Positions 1-10,520 of a stretch of DNA of 64,000 bases are shown here, one piece after another. A program made the translations under genes and the position numbers. The stretch covers positions 2,046,001 to 2,110,000 of the forward strand of contig JADNRZ010000004.1 of NCBI GenBank assembly GCA_015501605.1, read 5' to 3'. The notes beneath the pieces were generated by a model, which worked only from the letters and a program-made list of their open reading frames with translations, had not been told where the DNA came from and did not search any database. Each line of letters begins with the position of its first letter. The first letter of the stretch is position 1. The DNA comes from Panaeolus papilionaceus. Lineage: Eukaryota; Basidiomycota; Agaricomycetes; Agaricales.

Positions 1-488
1 GTTTTTAGATCCGTGATAGTAGTCTAGAATGTCCTTCTCGATACTGCAACCAGGTTTTGTAGAGCCGCGGAACATGGGAGGCGAGCCAATTACGAAGACA
101 CGAGGAGGCTCTGTGACTTCTGTGCAGAACTCGGTGAATGATTTGTAAACCTTGGTCGACGCATAGGCGTGTGCGACGCCGCTCGATGGGTCGCGTTTTC
201 TTTCGATTACAACGCTGGTACGCGGAATATCAGGATCAATGACAGCTACGACCCTCAAGCGATTCCCTAATTTTCTGAATAGACAGATCTGTCAGAAGTA
301 GGACCATTTAATCGATTGCTAAGCTTACCTTTCAAAACGAAGGGAGTGATTCCAAGGGCCTTCATCAGAACCTTAGGATGATTTGATCATGAGATGCCTG
401 TTGACTATGAACAGCTGCACAGCCACTCACCAAACATAACATTTCCTCCACCAACGAAGACGACATTGAATGCACTCGTGTCGCTCAT
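1..488 (-). CDS. GFO/IDH/MocA-like NAD(P)-binding oxidoreductase, N-terminal part (runs off the window)
   Basis: Seen: a start codon at 488-486 opens exon 1 (488-431). Exon 2 is 371-329 and exon 3 begins at 274 and stays open to base 1. Introns start GTGAGT and GTAAGC. The joined reading frame begins with a Rossmann-type segment (VVFVGGGNVMFG), continues through GPWNHSLRFERKLG, then LRVVAVIDPDIP, and later VFVIGSPPMFRG. Known: this order (nucleotide-binding loop, short beta-alpha units, VFVIGSPP-type strand) is that of the N-terminal domain of fungal GFO/IDH/MocA-type oxidoreductases, which use NAD(P) to oxidise or reduce sugars and related polyols. The C-terminal substrate domain lies outside the window, so the substrate cannot be guessed. 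No stop or frameshift is seen in the visible part. The family call is fairly firm; a specific enzyme is not. Confidence 0.72.
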
Positions 489-571
489 GTTGAGGCCCGA
501 TAGTGCGAGAAAATGGAATGGTGGAAACAGGAAAGAGAAAAGCGGAGCTGGTGATGATGAGTGGCCCTCGA

Positions 572-579
572 TTTATATA
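572..579 (-). promoter_or_regulatory. TATA box of the oxidoreductase gene
   Basis: TATATAAA on the minus strand, 84 nt upstream of the start codon at 488. Spacing and sequence suit a core promoter element; no experimental support. Confidence 0.5.
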
Positions 580-588
580 GCCACAGAA

Positions 589-1949
589 CCCCGGAGGCTA
601 AAATATACACGACCGTCCGAATTGAAGCGATGACTAAGGGTGTATAGATAGCTCAGCTGACAGGCAAGTCAATACAGCGCCTGATAGTTATTTCAATGGA
701 AGCCATGAAATGCAGCCCATGTTTCACGGTAATCCCGGAGAGCATCCCCGGCCCCTGAGTGAGCACCATTGGCGCCTGAAAATGTTCTCATTTTGTCAAA
801 AATATCACAAACATTTTCCAAAATCTTCCAATTAGCTTAGAAGGCTATCTCATAATAAAGGTGTTTATCCAATCATTTAGAAATGTTTAAGTGAGGTGTT
901 TACTTTGGTGAAATGTTTGGATTAAATAACATTTGTGCAAATGGCACACCATAAGAATTGAGGTCTGGGAGCTTACGAAGATTAAAAGATTTTGAATCTC
1001 CTCTTCCCATCCTCTACTACCGTTGACCAGAACCGCATATGACATTCTAGACTCGAGCCGTCTTGCTTGCGGTGGATTTCTACTATATAGGTGATGAAAT
1101 AAATATACAAGAAAACATAGTAAAAAAATTCAAAACAAAGTGAGAAATAAACAAAATACCTGGCTTAACAAAATAAGATGTGCGCGCAAGGCTTATCCAC
1201 CGCAAGGAGACTACCGTAAAGTAGTTGATGAGCCTTTAAAACTCCGACTAAGGCCCAAAAAGGAATGTTTTAGTGCCACGTGCCTTGACGCGTCGCGCGC
1301 TCAACCCCTTTTGCTTAGATCAACAAAGCAATCAACAAAGTCACACACTCTCGCCTTGTATCCACCATGCACCGCATTCTAGCGCGAGCTGCGCACGGAG
1401 AGCAGCTCGCGCCTATTTCTCTTATTTTCTTGTTTTTACGCTCCCTTAACTCATTTACTATGTCTGATCGTTGTTTTAACATTCAACACACAACATTCAA
1501 TCCTCCAACCAAACCACCGATTCAAACCCACTTCTGAACACCTTTTCCCTTTCTCTCCATCCTATTTCCCCTCAGAGTTGGGGGGCAACTCTACTTCCAC
1601 TCATCACATCCATATTCCCAGATTCCGGTATTCTTCTCTCATTATATACTTATTCCACACTCACACACTGGTTACTCATGCTCATCTTCACCGCTCCACC
1701 AACCCTCCCTCTTTATTCCACCTATTCCAGTCCTTTTCAATCCCTATCTTACCTCTCTCCAATCCCTGCTCTCTATCAATGCTCATAACTTACCTCCACT
1801 GTCCCATCCCACCAATACAACCCACTAACTCATGTTCCCCTTGTATGACTGACTGTTTTCTTGTCCCAACAGGTTACTCTCGCCCCTTGGACTCGTAGCT
1901 ATCCCTACTGGGAGACTATGATATCCATCCACTCATATACATATATTTT
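589..1949. other. Intergenic region without a supported gene
   Basis: Only short ORFs occur here and none has codon structure or similarity I recognise. The left part is AT-rich. From about 1500 the plus strand becomes a C/T/A-rich, G-poor tract with many CACA and TTCC runs, like 5' leader or degenerate transposon sequence. A perfect 11-bp hairpin at 1382-1412 is listed separately. Confidence 0.5.
1382..1412. repeat. Perfect 11-bp inverted repeat (hairpin)
   Basis: GCGCGAGCTGC at 1382-1392 and its exact reverse complement GCAGCTCGCGC at 1402-1412 flank a 9-nt loop. The segment is much more GC-rich than its surroundings. A related GAGCTGCGCGC stretch begins the 798-bp insertion at 47426 and another occurs at 44714, so this may be an end of the same repeat family. 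Confidence 0.6.
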
Positions 1950-2127
1950 TACTATGAGCCTTACGCGCGCTCTACTACGAGTCTACATACTCGCTATGAG
2001 CCTTATGTGCTCCTTTAGGACTATCCTCGTATTACGAGCCCGCAAGCTCACTATTACGAGTCTACGAACTCACCACGAGCCCATAAGCTCGTTACTTCGA
2101 GCATTATGTGCTCTTCATCACGAGTTT
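1950..2127 (+). repeat. Degenerate ~20-22 bp tandem repeat around ACGAG..CTC
   Basis: About eight imperfect units follow one another, each containing a form of TACGAGYCYRYRARCTC (for example TATTACGAGTCTACGAACTCAC and CACGAGCCCATAAGCTCGT). The array runs into the first codons of the P450 reading frame, so it lies where the promoter and leader of that gene should be. Confidence 0.6.
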
Positions 2128-4388
2128 ACTGGAATACCCAGTCCTTCTCATCGCTCATCGGTCTCGTTTTCGTCCTCCTCAGCTCATATGTTCTGTGGCG
2201 ATACTCGAAACTGAGGAATCTTCCTCCTGGACCTCGCTACAATGTTCTTGGGCTTACAGGTGCTCTTTCGTCGCTACCTCCCTGGGAGCGATTCCATACT
2301 CTTCACAAGCTTTTCGGTATGCTTTCGCCTCGGGTCACCTGAGTTGACAAAATGTCTGATTAACTTGTAGGTCCTATCATGTCATTCTACCAGGGCCGAA
2401 CACCGGTTTTAGGTGTGTACCGGGGTTTACGTCGTCGCCCGTCGCGTTGCTTATTCTCATGTTCCGTGTTATAGTTCTCGGAAGCATCAAGGCGGCCACC
2501 GATTTGTTGGAAAAACGAGGGGGTATTTACTCAAGTCGTCCGCGCAGCATCATGGCGTGAGTATTTCCAGAACGGTGCATGTTTTTTTGTTGTTATTGAT
2601 GACGCCTTCAGGGGCGAAATTTTGGCAGACGGAATGCGAGCAGTCCCAATGCCGTATGGTCCTCGATGGAGGAAATGGCGAACACTGAGTCATCAAGTCC
2701 AGGCCAAACCTCTCTACATGCACACATTTTGATGACATCTTGAATTCTCAGATAATGCACGCCTCTATTGGGACGGAGGCATCTCGCAACTTTAAGCCAC
2801 TTCAATCACTAGAGTCAAAAATACTTTTAAGAGAGCTTCTGGTTGCGGCGGATCCTTCTGCATACCCGCCACTGTTAAGAAAGTAAACGATCCTTTTTTG
2901 CATCATTTGGAATTCATACGCTAACAAGTTCAGATACGCTGCATCTGTGGCGGTTACAACCGCATACGGTCGCAGAGTTGACAGCCTCGATGACCCACTA
3001 ATCACTGTTAATCACGAAACCGACGAAGGTACGTCTCTCCGGTTGTCCGACTGCCGTTGACGTCGTCATTTATCAACTTCGTAGCGTTCGCGAGGTTCGT
3101 GTCTTTCGTAAAATTGATAGTTCTAGCTCTATGATTCAACAACTAGGGTGTATTTACAGATATAGGTGAGTGTATTACGGCCTTTTAACGCTCGTTGTAC
3201 AACTAATTCTGTCGATTTCGAAGCATGCCAGGGAAATATATCGTCGAATCGCTAGGCAGATGAGTACATACCAGTTTGATGCTCTTCAGCTAACAATCCA
3301 TTACAGTGGCCTTTTTTGTTATACCTCCCAGTATGCAACTTGATTCATTCTTTTGAAGTAAATGCATTTTGACACTATCTACAGAAAGCTCTACAGTGGT
3401 TCCGTTATGCTCCAGAAAGACAACGGAAAATTGACGTCCAGAATTACGTTACCTTTATCAATGAAGTTCGGGACAAAGTCGCTCGAGGCTCCGCACAATT
3501 TTCTGCTGCACTCAAAGCTATCGAGAAGCAAGAAGAACTCGGCTTTACTGATGCGCAAATTTCTTATGCCGCAGCGGCTCCATTTAATGCTGGAGTAGGA
3601 ACTGTACGTCCGCCACATATTCTCACTATGCAGATTAATGACGGGCCCGTTTTCGTTCAAAGTCTTTGGCTTCGATGGAGATATTCCTCAGTAAGCCTGT
3701 TCTTTTCGTGCTCGCAGCATTGACTAATGTCCACAGTGGCAATGCTTCACCATCCTGAGGCGATGAAAAAGGCTCAAGAAGAGATCGATCGCGTCGTAGG
3801 ACCGACTGTACTTCCAGAGTTTGATGATGTCCCCCGACTACCTTATGTGATGGCTTTGATTCACGAAACGATGAGGTAAAGTCAATAATATTCTTTTCAT
3901 TATCGGATGGCTGAACCTTCGAACAGGTGGCGTCCTATCATTCCCCTCGGTATAGCTCACAGCGTCATATCCGATGACACCTACGATGATTACCATAATA
4001 TCCCAAATGCATCGACGGTGTTCGCTAACCTCTGGTAAGTTTGATGAAATGACATTCTAATTTTTCTTCTTCGGCTTTGGGCGTCGTATTTGCCCAGGAA
4101 TGCACGTCGCCCAAAACACTCTTTTCATCGCTATTACAAGGTGCGTATGGCCTTGGACATAGCCTCAGTAATTGACCTCCTTGCAGGCTGCTCTGGGCGT
4201 ACGACATTATTCCACCAAAGGACGCAGCGGGTAAACCCATCCTTCCTGACACAAACGATTTTGACGAAGGACTGGTCATCCATCCGCGTCCATTTAAATA
4301 TCACTTTGTATTGCGACGCGAATCAGCACGGGCACTTATTGAGGAAGAGTACTCACAGGCCCTTGTAGACGCTGTCGCCTGGATGTAA
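2106..4388 (+). pseudogene. Cytochrome P450 (fungal E-class type), decayed: PERF region deleted next to the heme loop
   Basis: Seen: about a dozen short exons. The N-terminus has a hydrophobic anchor (LIGLVFVLLSSYVLW) followed by the Pro-rich hinge LPPGPR. Later exons give VLGSIKAATDLLEKRG, YGPRWRKWRTLSHQ, KALQWFRYAPERQRK, the K-helix ExxR as ETMR, and the heme loop FGFGRRICPG (4070-4099; Cys codon 4091-4093). The end is VDAVAWM plus TAA at 4386. Broken: between VFANLW (ends at 4034) and the heme loop there are only 35 bp, where the family carries roughly 40-50 residues including the PERF motif. Splicing from the GTAAGT donor at 4035 to the nearest good acceptor (CCCAG, 4097) would also remove the heme cysteine. 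The I-helix oxygen-binding stretch after AGVGT is also unclear. Known: these enzymes are heme monooxygenases of the ER membrane. Inference: no functional enzyme can be made. The 5' end overlaps a tandem repeat array. Confidence 0.82.
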
Positions 4389-4668
4389 ATGATGTCACTG
4401 TAGCAGAGGGATTGTTGTTGTACTGTTTGTTGTGTTCGTATTTCCTTCATATTCCCCATGCTTGTTTTTCCGAACTGTAGAACCCCAAAACTTAGATATG
4501 AACATGATGTGATCACTGAGACAGATTCTTTCATTTAATGTACAAAATGATGATAACGATTGGTTCTATTTCCCTGTTCTACCAGCTTCATGTCCAGAAG
4601 CTAATGATGGCTTCATTAATAACTCTGTGTCGAGCGCGAAGACGTAAATTTTCTTACCGTGTACACAC

Positions 4669-5275
4669 TTAGCAACCGTGGCGCCAGACGCCACGGCCAG
4701 AAACGCAGTAAGCGCGGCACCAGTCTCTGGAAAGATTGCCAGTCAACACAACGCCGTTCGACAAATTGACATGAAGGCGGCGGCATTGTCCGATGATGCC
4801 GCTGACGGTGTGGCACCCTCGGAGTTGGCAGATGTTCCTGTAGTAGACGCGGGCGGGAGAACGGAAGGCGGGGATACACTCGCAGAATGCACCAGAAAAT
4901 ACGTAGCGGCTGCAGTTGATGGTGAACCAGTACCGGAAGCAAGTGCCCTGCGTAGTAACGTTCTTCTCTTCGAGGGCCTCGAAGGTCACTTCGACGGACT
5001 CGCCACCCATTTGAGCTTCGAGCTCCTTGAGTTCCTCGTCAGAAACTCGACTGAAGTCAACTTCGGTAACCGTTGAATCTGTGGACATGGGAGCGACTTC
5101 GCTGTCGTGCTTCTTCGACGTATGTTAGTCTCACTAATTTGTGTTGATTCTAATCAGATCGACGAACTATGGCTGAGCTGAGAGTGGTAGGGGCATCAAA
5201 GCTGAATTGAGACTGTACGATCGTCAGTACTCTGGGCATCTTATCGAGCTAGAAGCTTTGGATTACACGTACCAT
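4669..5275 (-). CDS. Small cysteine-rich family protein, copy A (163 aa, three exons)
   Basis: Exon 1 codes only the start codon (5275-5273). Exon 2 is 5212-5168 (SQFSFDAPTTLSSAI) and exon 3 is 5112-4669. Lengths sum to whole codons and give 163 aa, the same as copy D. No signal peptide or membrane segment is visible, so a cytosolic location is inferred. An acidic stretch (SDEELKELEAQMGG) precedes alternating hydrophobic strands: VEVTFEALEE, CFRYWFTINCSRYVFSGAFC, VYYRNICQLRGC, LHVNLSNGVVLTGNL. Ten cysteines lie in the last ~100 residues. The family looks like a compact beta-barrel. I do not recognise the function; a distant link to the bacterial Vap-type barrel fold is only a guess. The exon 2 donor is GTTCGT, weaker than the GTAAGT of copy D. 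A long ORF on the opposite strand (4678-5076) is a shadow. Confidence 0.72.
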
Positions 5276-5342
5276 TGTAGTTGAAAGTATAACACTAGAG
5301 ATGCAAGGCAGACTGTGTAATGAGACCCATTATCCCAGCCAG

Positions 5343-5350
5343 ATTTTATA
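5343..5350 (-). promoter_or_regulatory. TATA box of cysteine-rich copy A
   Basis: TATAAAAT on the minus strand lies 68 nt upstream of the start codon at 5275. Copy D has TATAAAAG at nearly the same spacing, supporting both start calls. Confidence 0.5.
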
Positions 5351-7197
5351 ACCCTAAGCCCTAAACCCTAATGCCCTGTTCGGGAACGGGCTGGGTTGGG
5401 TAACGCTTCCATAAATGGAAAGGTGGCTGTTTACAAACCCGACCCACAATGATTTCCGAACACGCCCGGGTTAGAATAGAATCCTTGTTCCTTAGCGAGA
5501 TACTATCATTACACGTCACTCGGGTCATACTCACCAGTCAGGTTGGTGAAGTTTTTGGGACCATCTGAACACCCCTCATATTGGTATTTTTTTTCTTGTG
5601 TAGAGACAGTACTAAACATATCAGATATGAAAAAATATTTCCTGAATGTGGACAATGACAAGCGAAGGATTTTAAATGGGGTTGGACAATGCCTATAGTG
5701 CGTGATGACAATGTCACAACAACTCACACTGTGTGACATACCCAAGACTTGAGACAAGTCTGCTCTGCCGCCTACAACCATCCACAACACATAAACAGTT
5801 TTCAGATGATTGATATATATATATTAGTTATATTAAGTAGCATTCCAGATAGGTCATGTAATCAAAAACAAGCCTTTCCCTGCCAAATTCAGTGTGAAAA
5901 TCAAGCAACATGATAGAGCCTCAGGATTTGAAAATGAATGAAATTTTTTTTACTAAGGTATGCATAATGTGCACATCTGATTAATGCTACTCTTTTTTTG
6001 GGAAGAAAAAACTTCATGTAGGCATATTTCTGCCTCAAAATTAAGGGATTGAGAGCCATGGCATGGAGATTTAAATGTGAAAAAAGCGTGGCACGAGAGC
6101 TGTGAAATTTCTATGCAGTTTAGTGCTTTATTTTATGTAAATTGATGAAGAATTGGAGGAGTTATGATATTGTAGATTTTGAGTGTCAAACAGAGCACTT
6201 CAATAGCACGCAGCTGGTCAGTCAGGGTTGCAAAACATGCATCAGGGCAACTGCAGCTAACATGTGTTGCATTGCATTGCATTGCCTCCCTCTCTGCACA
6301 AGCACAACACATGTCTGTACATGTAATAGTGTTATATGTATGGAAATGAATGTTCTCTGAGTCTCTCCATTGCATTTTGAGGTCATCATTCTAGCACAAG
6401 CTCTTAACAAAGGAGGTGAGTGTTGTATTGGTTTAACTCTCTCTATATATGGTCTACAGGCATATTGTTAGGGTATGTCACTCACCATCCAATGATGATC
6501 ATATTACATAAAGATTATTCAATTCACACAGGCTCCATTTTCTTTTCTCTTTATTTTTCCTTCCTCTCCATTTTTATTTGTGCTCATTTTACCTTAAAAC
6601 AAGCACACCCCTATGTACTATCATCTCCCCCTTTTCCATTGTCCGCTGTAATGCTATTTAATACTTTGTACTAACATCTTTCTTTGTAACATCACCCTAT
6701 GTCCTCATTATCTCATATCTGTACAATTACATGCACTGTGAACCCAGCCAAAGGGTTATTCCCTCTTAGTCTTTGTGAGTGAATAATAGTACCTGAGAAG
6801 AGGTTAAGGAAGGAGGATCATCATAAATAGCGATATAATTACATACATTGACCATATGATATACACTTACGATGGAAGAGGTATTCAGAGTGGATATCAC
6901 TCCTCAAAATTTTCCCCGAAAGCCCTCTTGAAACGAGGGATTCCCTCTAACGTAGCAGAGGAATTGAAAAAAAGGAGGTTTAAAGCCATATTAAAAAGAG
7001 ATTTATATGTACAAAAGGAGGTCTCGATAAGGAAATAACGACATAACTAATGCGTATGTAGGGGTTTAAACACGAGAAAATGACATGAAGCAGTTAACAA
7101 TAAAAGAGTTAAAAACTTAAGAAACGTGAATGAAAAGCTAAGAAACAGGATGGTAATACGGAATAAAGGTAAGGTTATAAGCACAAAAAAACAATAT
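5351..7197. other. Long non-coding region; low-complexity and repeat remnants
   Basis: No gene is supported. At 5351-5373 three degenerate CCCTAA-like units occur. At 5380-5480 a GC-rich pair of imperfect inverted stretches (GTTCGGGAACGGGCTGGGT and its approximate reverse near 5441-5472) may be the relic of a short inverted-repeat element. From 5800 on the DNA is AT-rich with short microsatellites (TATATATATA at 5813; TTGCATTGCATTGCATTGC near 6267). Small ORFs at 6420-6674 and 6856-7038 have no recognisable features. Confidence 0.45.
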
Positions 7198-8878
7198 TTA
7201 AGCCCTGATTTTCTTCTTGTTTCGAGCATCCTTGAGGGTAGAAAGAGCCTTTCGCTTTATCACAATTGTGACCTCCTCGTCATCGTCCACATCCTCGTCC
7301 TCGTCCACATCCTTGTCCTCGTCCACATCCTCGTCCTCTTCGCCATCATACTCGCCCTCGCCCTTGTCCTGATCGCCTTCGTACTCGCCCTCCTCGTTCT
7401 CCATATCCGCGTCATCTCCACGCTCCATATCATAATCACCTTCCATCTCTACATCCTCATCCTCAACGTCCCCATCCTCGCTATCGTCATCCTCGATCTC
7501 CGCGTATTTGGACCTGGACCTCCTGAGATAGGAACTGGTGTTGCGTCCACCAAAAACTCTGTCTTCATTGTCGTCGGCATCGTTGTCGCTGTCGGCCTGT
7601 GCCTGTGCGTTGCGTGCATGTATATCGGCATAATTTGGGAGCTCGTGCCATTCAAAATCAGTAGTTGGGGGAAAGGGGGAGAATGGAGAGAAGTAAGCAC
7701 GGGCGGGAAGAGTGAGGTCGTCGTCGTTGTCCAGCGCATTATTTCCAGGTGTTGCTGGGGTGTTAGGGGATGGGGTGGTGCCGTCATCGTTGTTATTTGA
7801 AATGCTGGCAATCTCCACAGCCTCGTCTTCACGACTCACGCGGGCAAGGTGGTGACGTTTGTTCTTGATGATTGATTGAATGAGATCAGGGATGGGCCAG
7901 GCATCTTCGTAGCGAGAGAAGATTGGCATCTCGTCATTTAACTGATAAAATTACTAAATATAATAGACTGTAGATGAGACACATAAAATGACTTACCACA
8001 CTGATAAACCTGGCAAGCTGAAGATGAGAGAAGCTGCGGAAGGTGTCCTTTGCTGGATCGACGCCGAGTCCAACCAGAGTTGCGTAGACTTGGTGCTACC
8101 AATAAAGTGTTAGTGGAGGGAAACACAAGGTGATGAGCAGCATACCCGCGTGTTCAAATACTCCCTACGCTCAGCCTTCCCACCCGTCAAACACATGGCC
8201 ATTTGAAGGTTGCCCAGAGGCTTGGGTCGAGGGATCAAAGACTTCTTCTGCTTCTTCTCTGCCTTGGCTCTGTCTAGCTTCTTCCGTAAGCGCGCGAGCT
8301 GAGCTGAAATAATATGAGATAGAGATTAAGTAAAAGAAGAAACAACACACCATCTTTCGTGGCCATCTTCTTTGCCATCGCATTACGACTGATACGTTGG
8401 ACCGTGCGCGAAGCATCGGACGAATCCCCGTCGGATTCAGACGACTTGGACTCGGAATCCGTGTCTGAATCTGAGTCTGACTCAGAGTCAGGGGAAATCT
8501 CCCGGTTGGTATCAATAGGTTGTAATGGACGTTCTAAATAATAATGAGAATAGATATATGATAAACAAAAAATTTCGACGCACTTTTGGCACTATAAACA
8601 GCAGCAGGTTTGACCGGTTTGGCGGGTTTAGCAGCAGGTTTGGCGACAGGCTTCGCAGCGGGTTTGGCGACAGATTTCGCGGCGGGTTTGGCAATGGGCT
8701 CTGCAGCAGGTTTGGCGATGGGCTTTGCACTGGGTTTGGCAACGGGCTTTGCAGCGGGTTTGGTGACAGGCTTCGCAGCAGGTTTGGCGACGGGCTTCGC
8801 AGCAGGTTTTGCAGCGGGCTTGGATGTCTGACGAGTGACACGGGTTGTTGGGTTGGCGTTTTCGTTGGCTCGAGGCAT
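7198..8878 (-). CDS. 492-aa Lys/Pro-repeat and acidic protein of the transposase cluster
   Basis: Five exons: 8878-8584, 8533-8351, 8303-8146, 8095-7997 and 7941-7198. All have usual splice sites, and the total of 1479 nt is whole codons with no stop. Residues ~20-95 are a repeat of AKPAAKPxAKP type, which should be disordered and strongly basic. A Ser/Asp/Glu stretch follows (SDSESDSDSDTDSESKSS), then a basic coiled region (LRKKLDRAKAEKKQKK) and a compact part with LGVDPAKDTFRSFSHLQLARF and YEDAWPIPDLIQSIIKNKR. The C-terminal ~100 residues are mostly Asp/Glu and end in a basic KKKIRA. I do not recognise a family. Charge blocks of both signs suggest binding of DNA or chromatin. The gene points away from the transposase and is the left-hand member of a four-gene cluster. 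A hydrophobic-looking plus-strand ORF (7126-7800) is only the antisense of the acidic tail. Confidence 0.72.
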
Positions 8879-9490
8879 GCTAGAATAGACAAGAAGGAGA
8901 AGGATGCGATGGAGAAGTTAAGCTAACTGTATCCATTTTATACAGAAAAGACACACCTTAATCAAATATGGTAAAGAGGAGTCATGCAAGATCCGTTAGA
9001 ATACAGTGATTAGCGACGCCAAAAAAAAAAAGAACGTACCAGGTTCATTAGAGGAGTGGCGGCCAAGATTCAACATAAATATCAAAATATCATGTTGTCC
9101 CTTGTCTGAGTGGTGCAGGGATAGGTACACTAGACGAAACGGGACTTGTGAACCTCGTGCATGCTGCCGGAGCGCCATTTTTTCCTTCGTTAATATGGAG
9201 ATCTTACGTCGCCGCACAGGGTTCTATTGAAAAAAAGCTGAGTAAGTGGTTACGACGACTTGGAGACATGAAAAATAATATCAAATCAAGGGGCTACGCT
9301 GGGCGGCTCTTAACAAATCTGCATAGAATTAGCTGTTGAGGATCCGTTGCAGGGTTAGCATTGTTTAATTTTTATAAATGAAGATAAACAAAGACGAGGT
9401 ATTGTCAGATATAAAAGGATAGACAGAAGGAGGCGATGAAGCAGCTCACCTTGGGTGTCCTTCTCTCAGTCTCTCCCTTCTATCTCTGCA
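8879..9490. other. Intergenic segment between divergent cluster genes
   Basis: Lies between the starts of the minus-strand 492-aa gene and the plus-strand gene at 9491, so it should hold both promoters. An A-run at 9021-9032 (11-12 A) is the only marked low-complexity feature. No clear TATA box and no coding sequence were recognised. Confidence 0.4.
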
Positions 9491-10314
9491 ATGCTGGAAC
9501 TTCGAGTTCATGACTCATCTGACTTCAAAGCATCAGGCATCTTCGATGGCAACAATGAGCTAACGCTCACCTGTGGCGAGGAATCCGAATCCAATGCTGA
9601 CAGTCATTACGACGCCGATACCGAGTCCGACTGCGGGTGCGGTGAGAACCAACTTGCGCACTACGAGATCGATGGAACTGTCCGTACCGATTTGCGTGAG
9701 CGCTGTCGTCGATATGTTAATGGTCCAATTGGTGGTGCTGAATGTAAGGTTTTCTTGTCGTGGTTATTGATTCAGTTGACTAACAACCCCATTTGTTTTT
9801 AGCGGAGAGCACACCTGGTGATCATTCTACGAACGATGGTGAGTATTATCTATTCAATCAAAGACACAGACTTACAGATTCTGGATGCAGAGTCGGACAC
9901 CAAGCCTGAGACTATTGAGAATAATAGCATGAGTGTCGGGATTCCCAGCGTCGGGAGCATCGCACAAATCGCACCACCTGCAAACCAATTACAGAAAGGT
10001 TAGTCTGCATTGATTGATATGGCGACAACTGTCAACTGACCTTGGAGAAGCTGCAGTTGAACAGGTGAAGAAGCGGCCACCGCTTCGCAAGCGCATCGCT
10101 TGCTGGAAAAACAGAGTGGAAGCTGCACGAAAGTCCAGCAAGAAACAAAAAAGGACGACTTGCCACGGTTCAGGATCTGTGGAGGGAGAAGATTTTCAGG
10201 TAAGTCTATATGTAGCCGAGAAAATATTTGCAGACTTACAGTCTATTTTAGGTCACACTCAATGTTCTGGGAAACAGTAGTAAATTAAATATAACGATAT
10301 CTACGCGTAGATAG
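9491..10314 (+). CDS. Small multi-exon protein of the transposase cluster, unknown function
   Basis: The first in-frame ATG is at 9491 (MLELRVHDSSDFKASG); the frame is open upstream to about 9455 without another ATG. Splicing at GAAT/GTAAGG (about 9744), GATG/GTGAGT (about 9838) and AAAG/GTTAGT (about 9998) joins acidic exons (EESESNADSHYDADTESDCGCGE) to a basic exon (EQVKKRPPLRKRIACWKNR, then RKSSKKQKR). A last intron, GTAAGT at 10200 to TTTTAG at 10251, extends the frame to TAG at 10312. Without it the ORF ends at 10280. The basic part could bind nucleic acid. No known family is recognised. It sits between two minus-strand genes of the same cluster. Exon ends are predictions; the existence of the gene is moderately supported by the consistent frame across four introns. 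Confidence 0.5.
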
Positions 10315-10520
10315 ATTAGTTCCAACTTTAGCACAAAACATTACCGCACTTACAAGAAAAAAAAAACTAAGTTCGAGATAACGATGTGAACTACGAAAGA
10401 AAAGATAAATGTCCAATGATAATGATAGCGCAAGAAACCTGTAAGGTATAAATTTAAGATCAATCATGCTATTTTAATATAAGCAAAACGAAGACATACC
10501 AAAAAAGAGTTGTGCATTAT

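Noticed and set aside
5351..5373. Telomere-like CCCTAA units (CCCTAAGCCCTAAACCCTAA)
   Set aside because: Only three degenerate units with no extended array; likely chance or a very old relic, so not called a telomere or fusion point.
7126..7800. 224-aa plus-strand ORF with many VLVHILVL-like hydrophobic repeats, resembling a membrane protein
   Set aside because: It is the exact antisense of the Asp/Glu-rich tail of the minus-strand 492-aa gene (GAC/GAG codons read backwards give Val/Leu). The minus frame has consistent introns and an intact total length.
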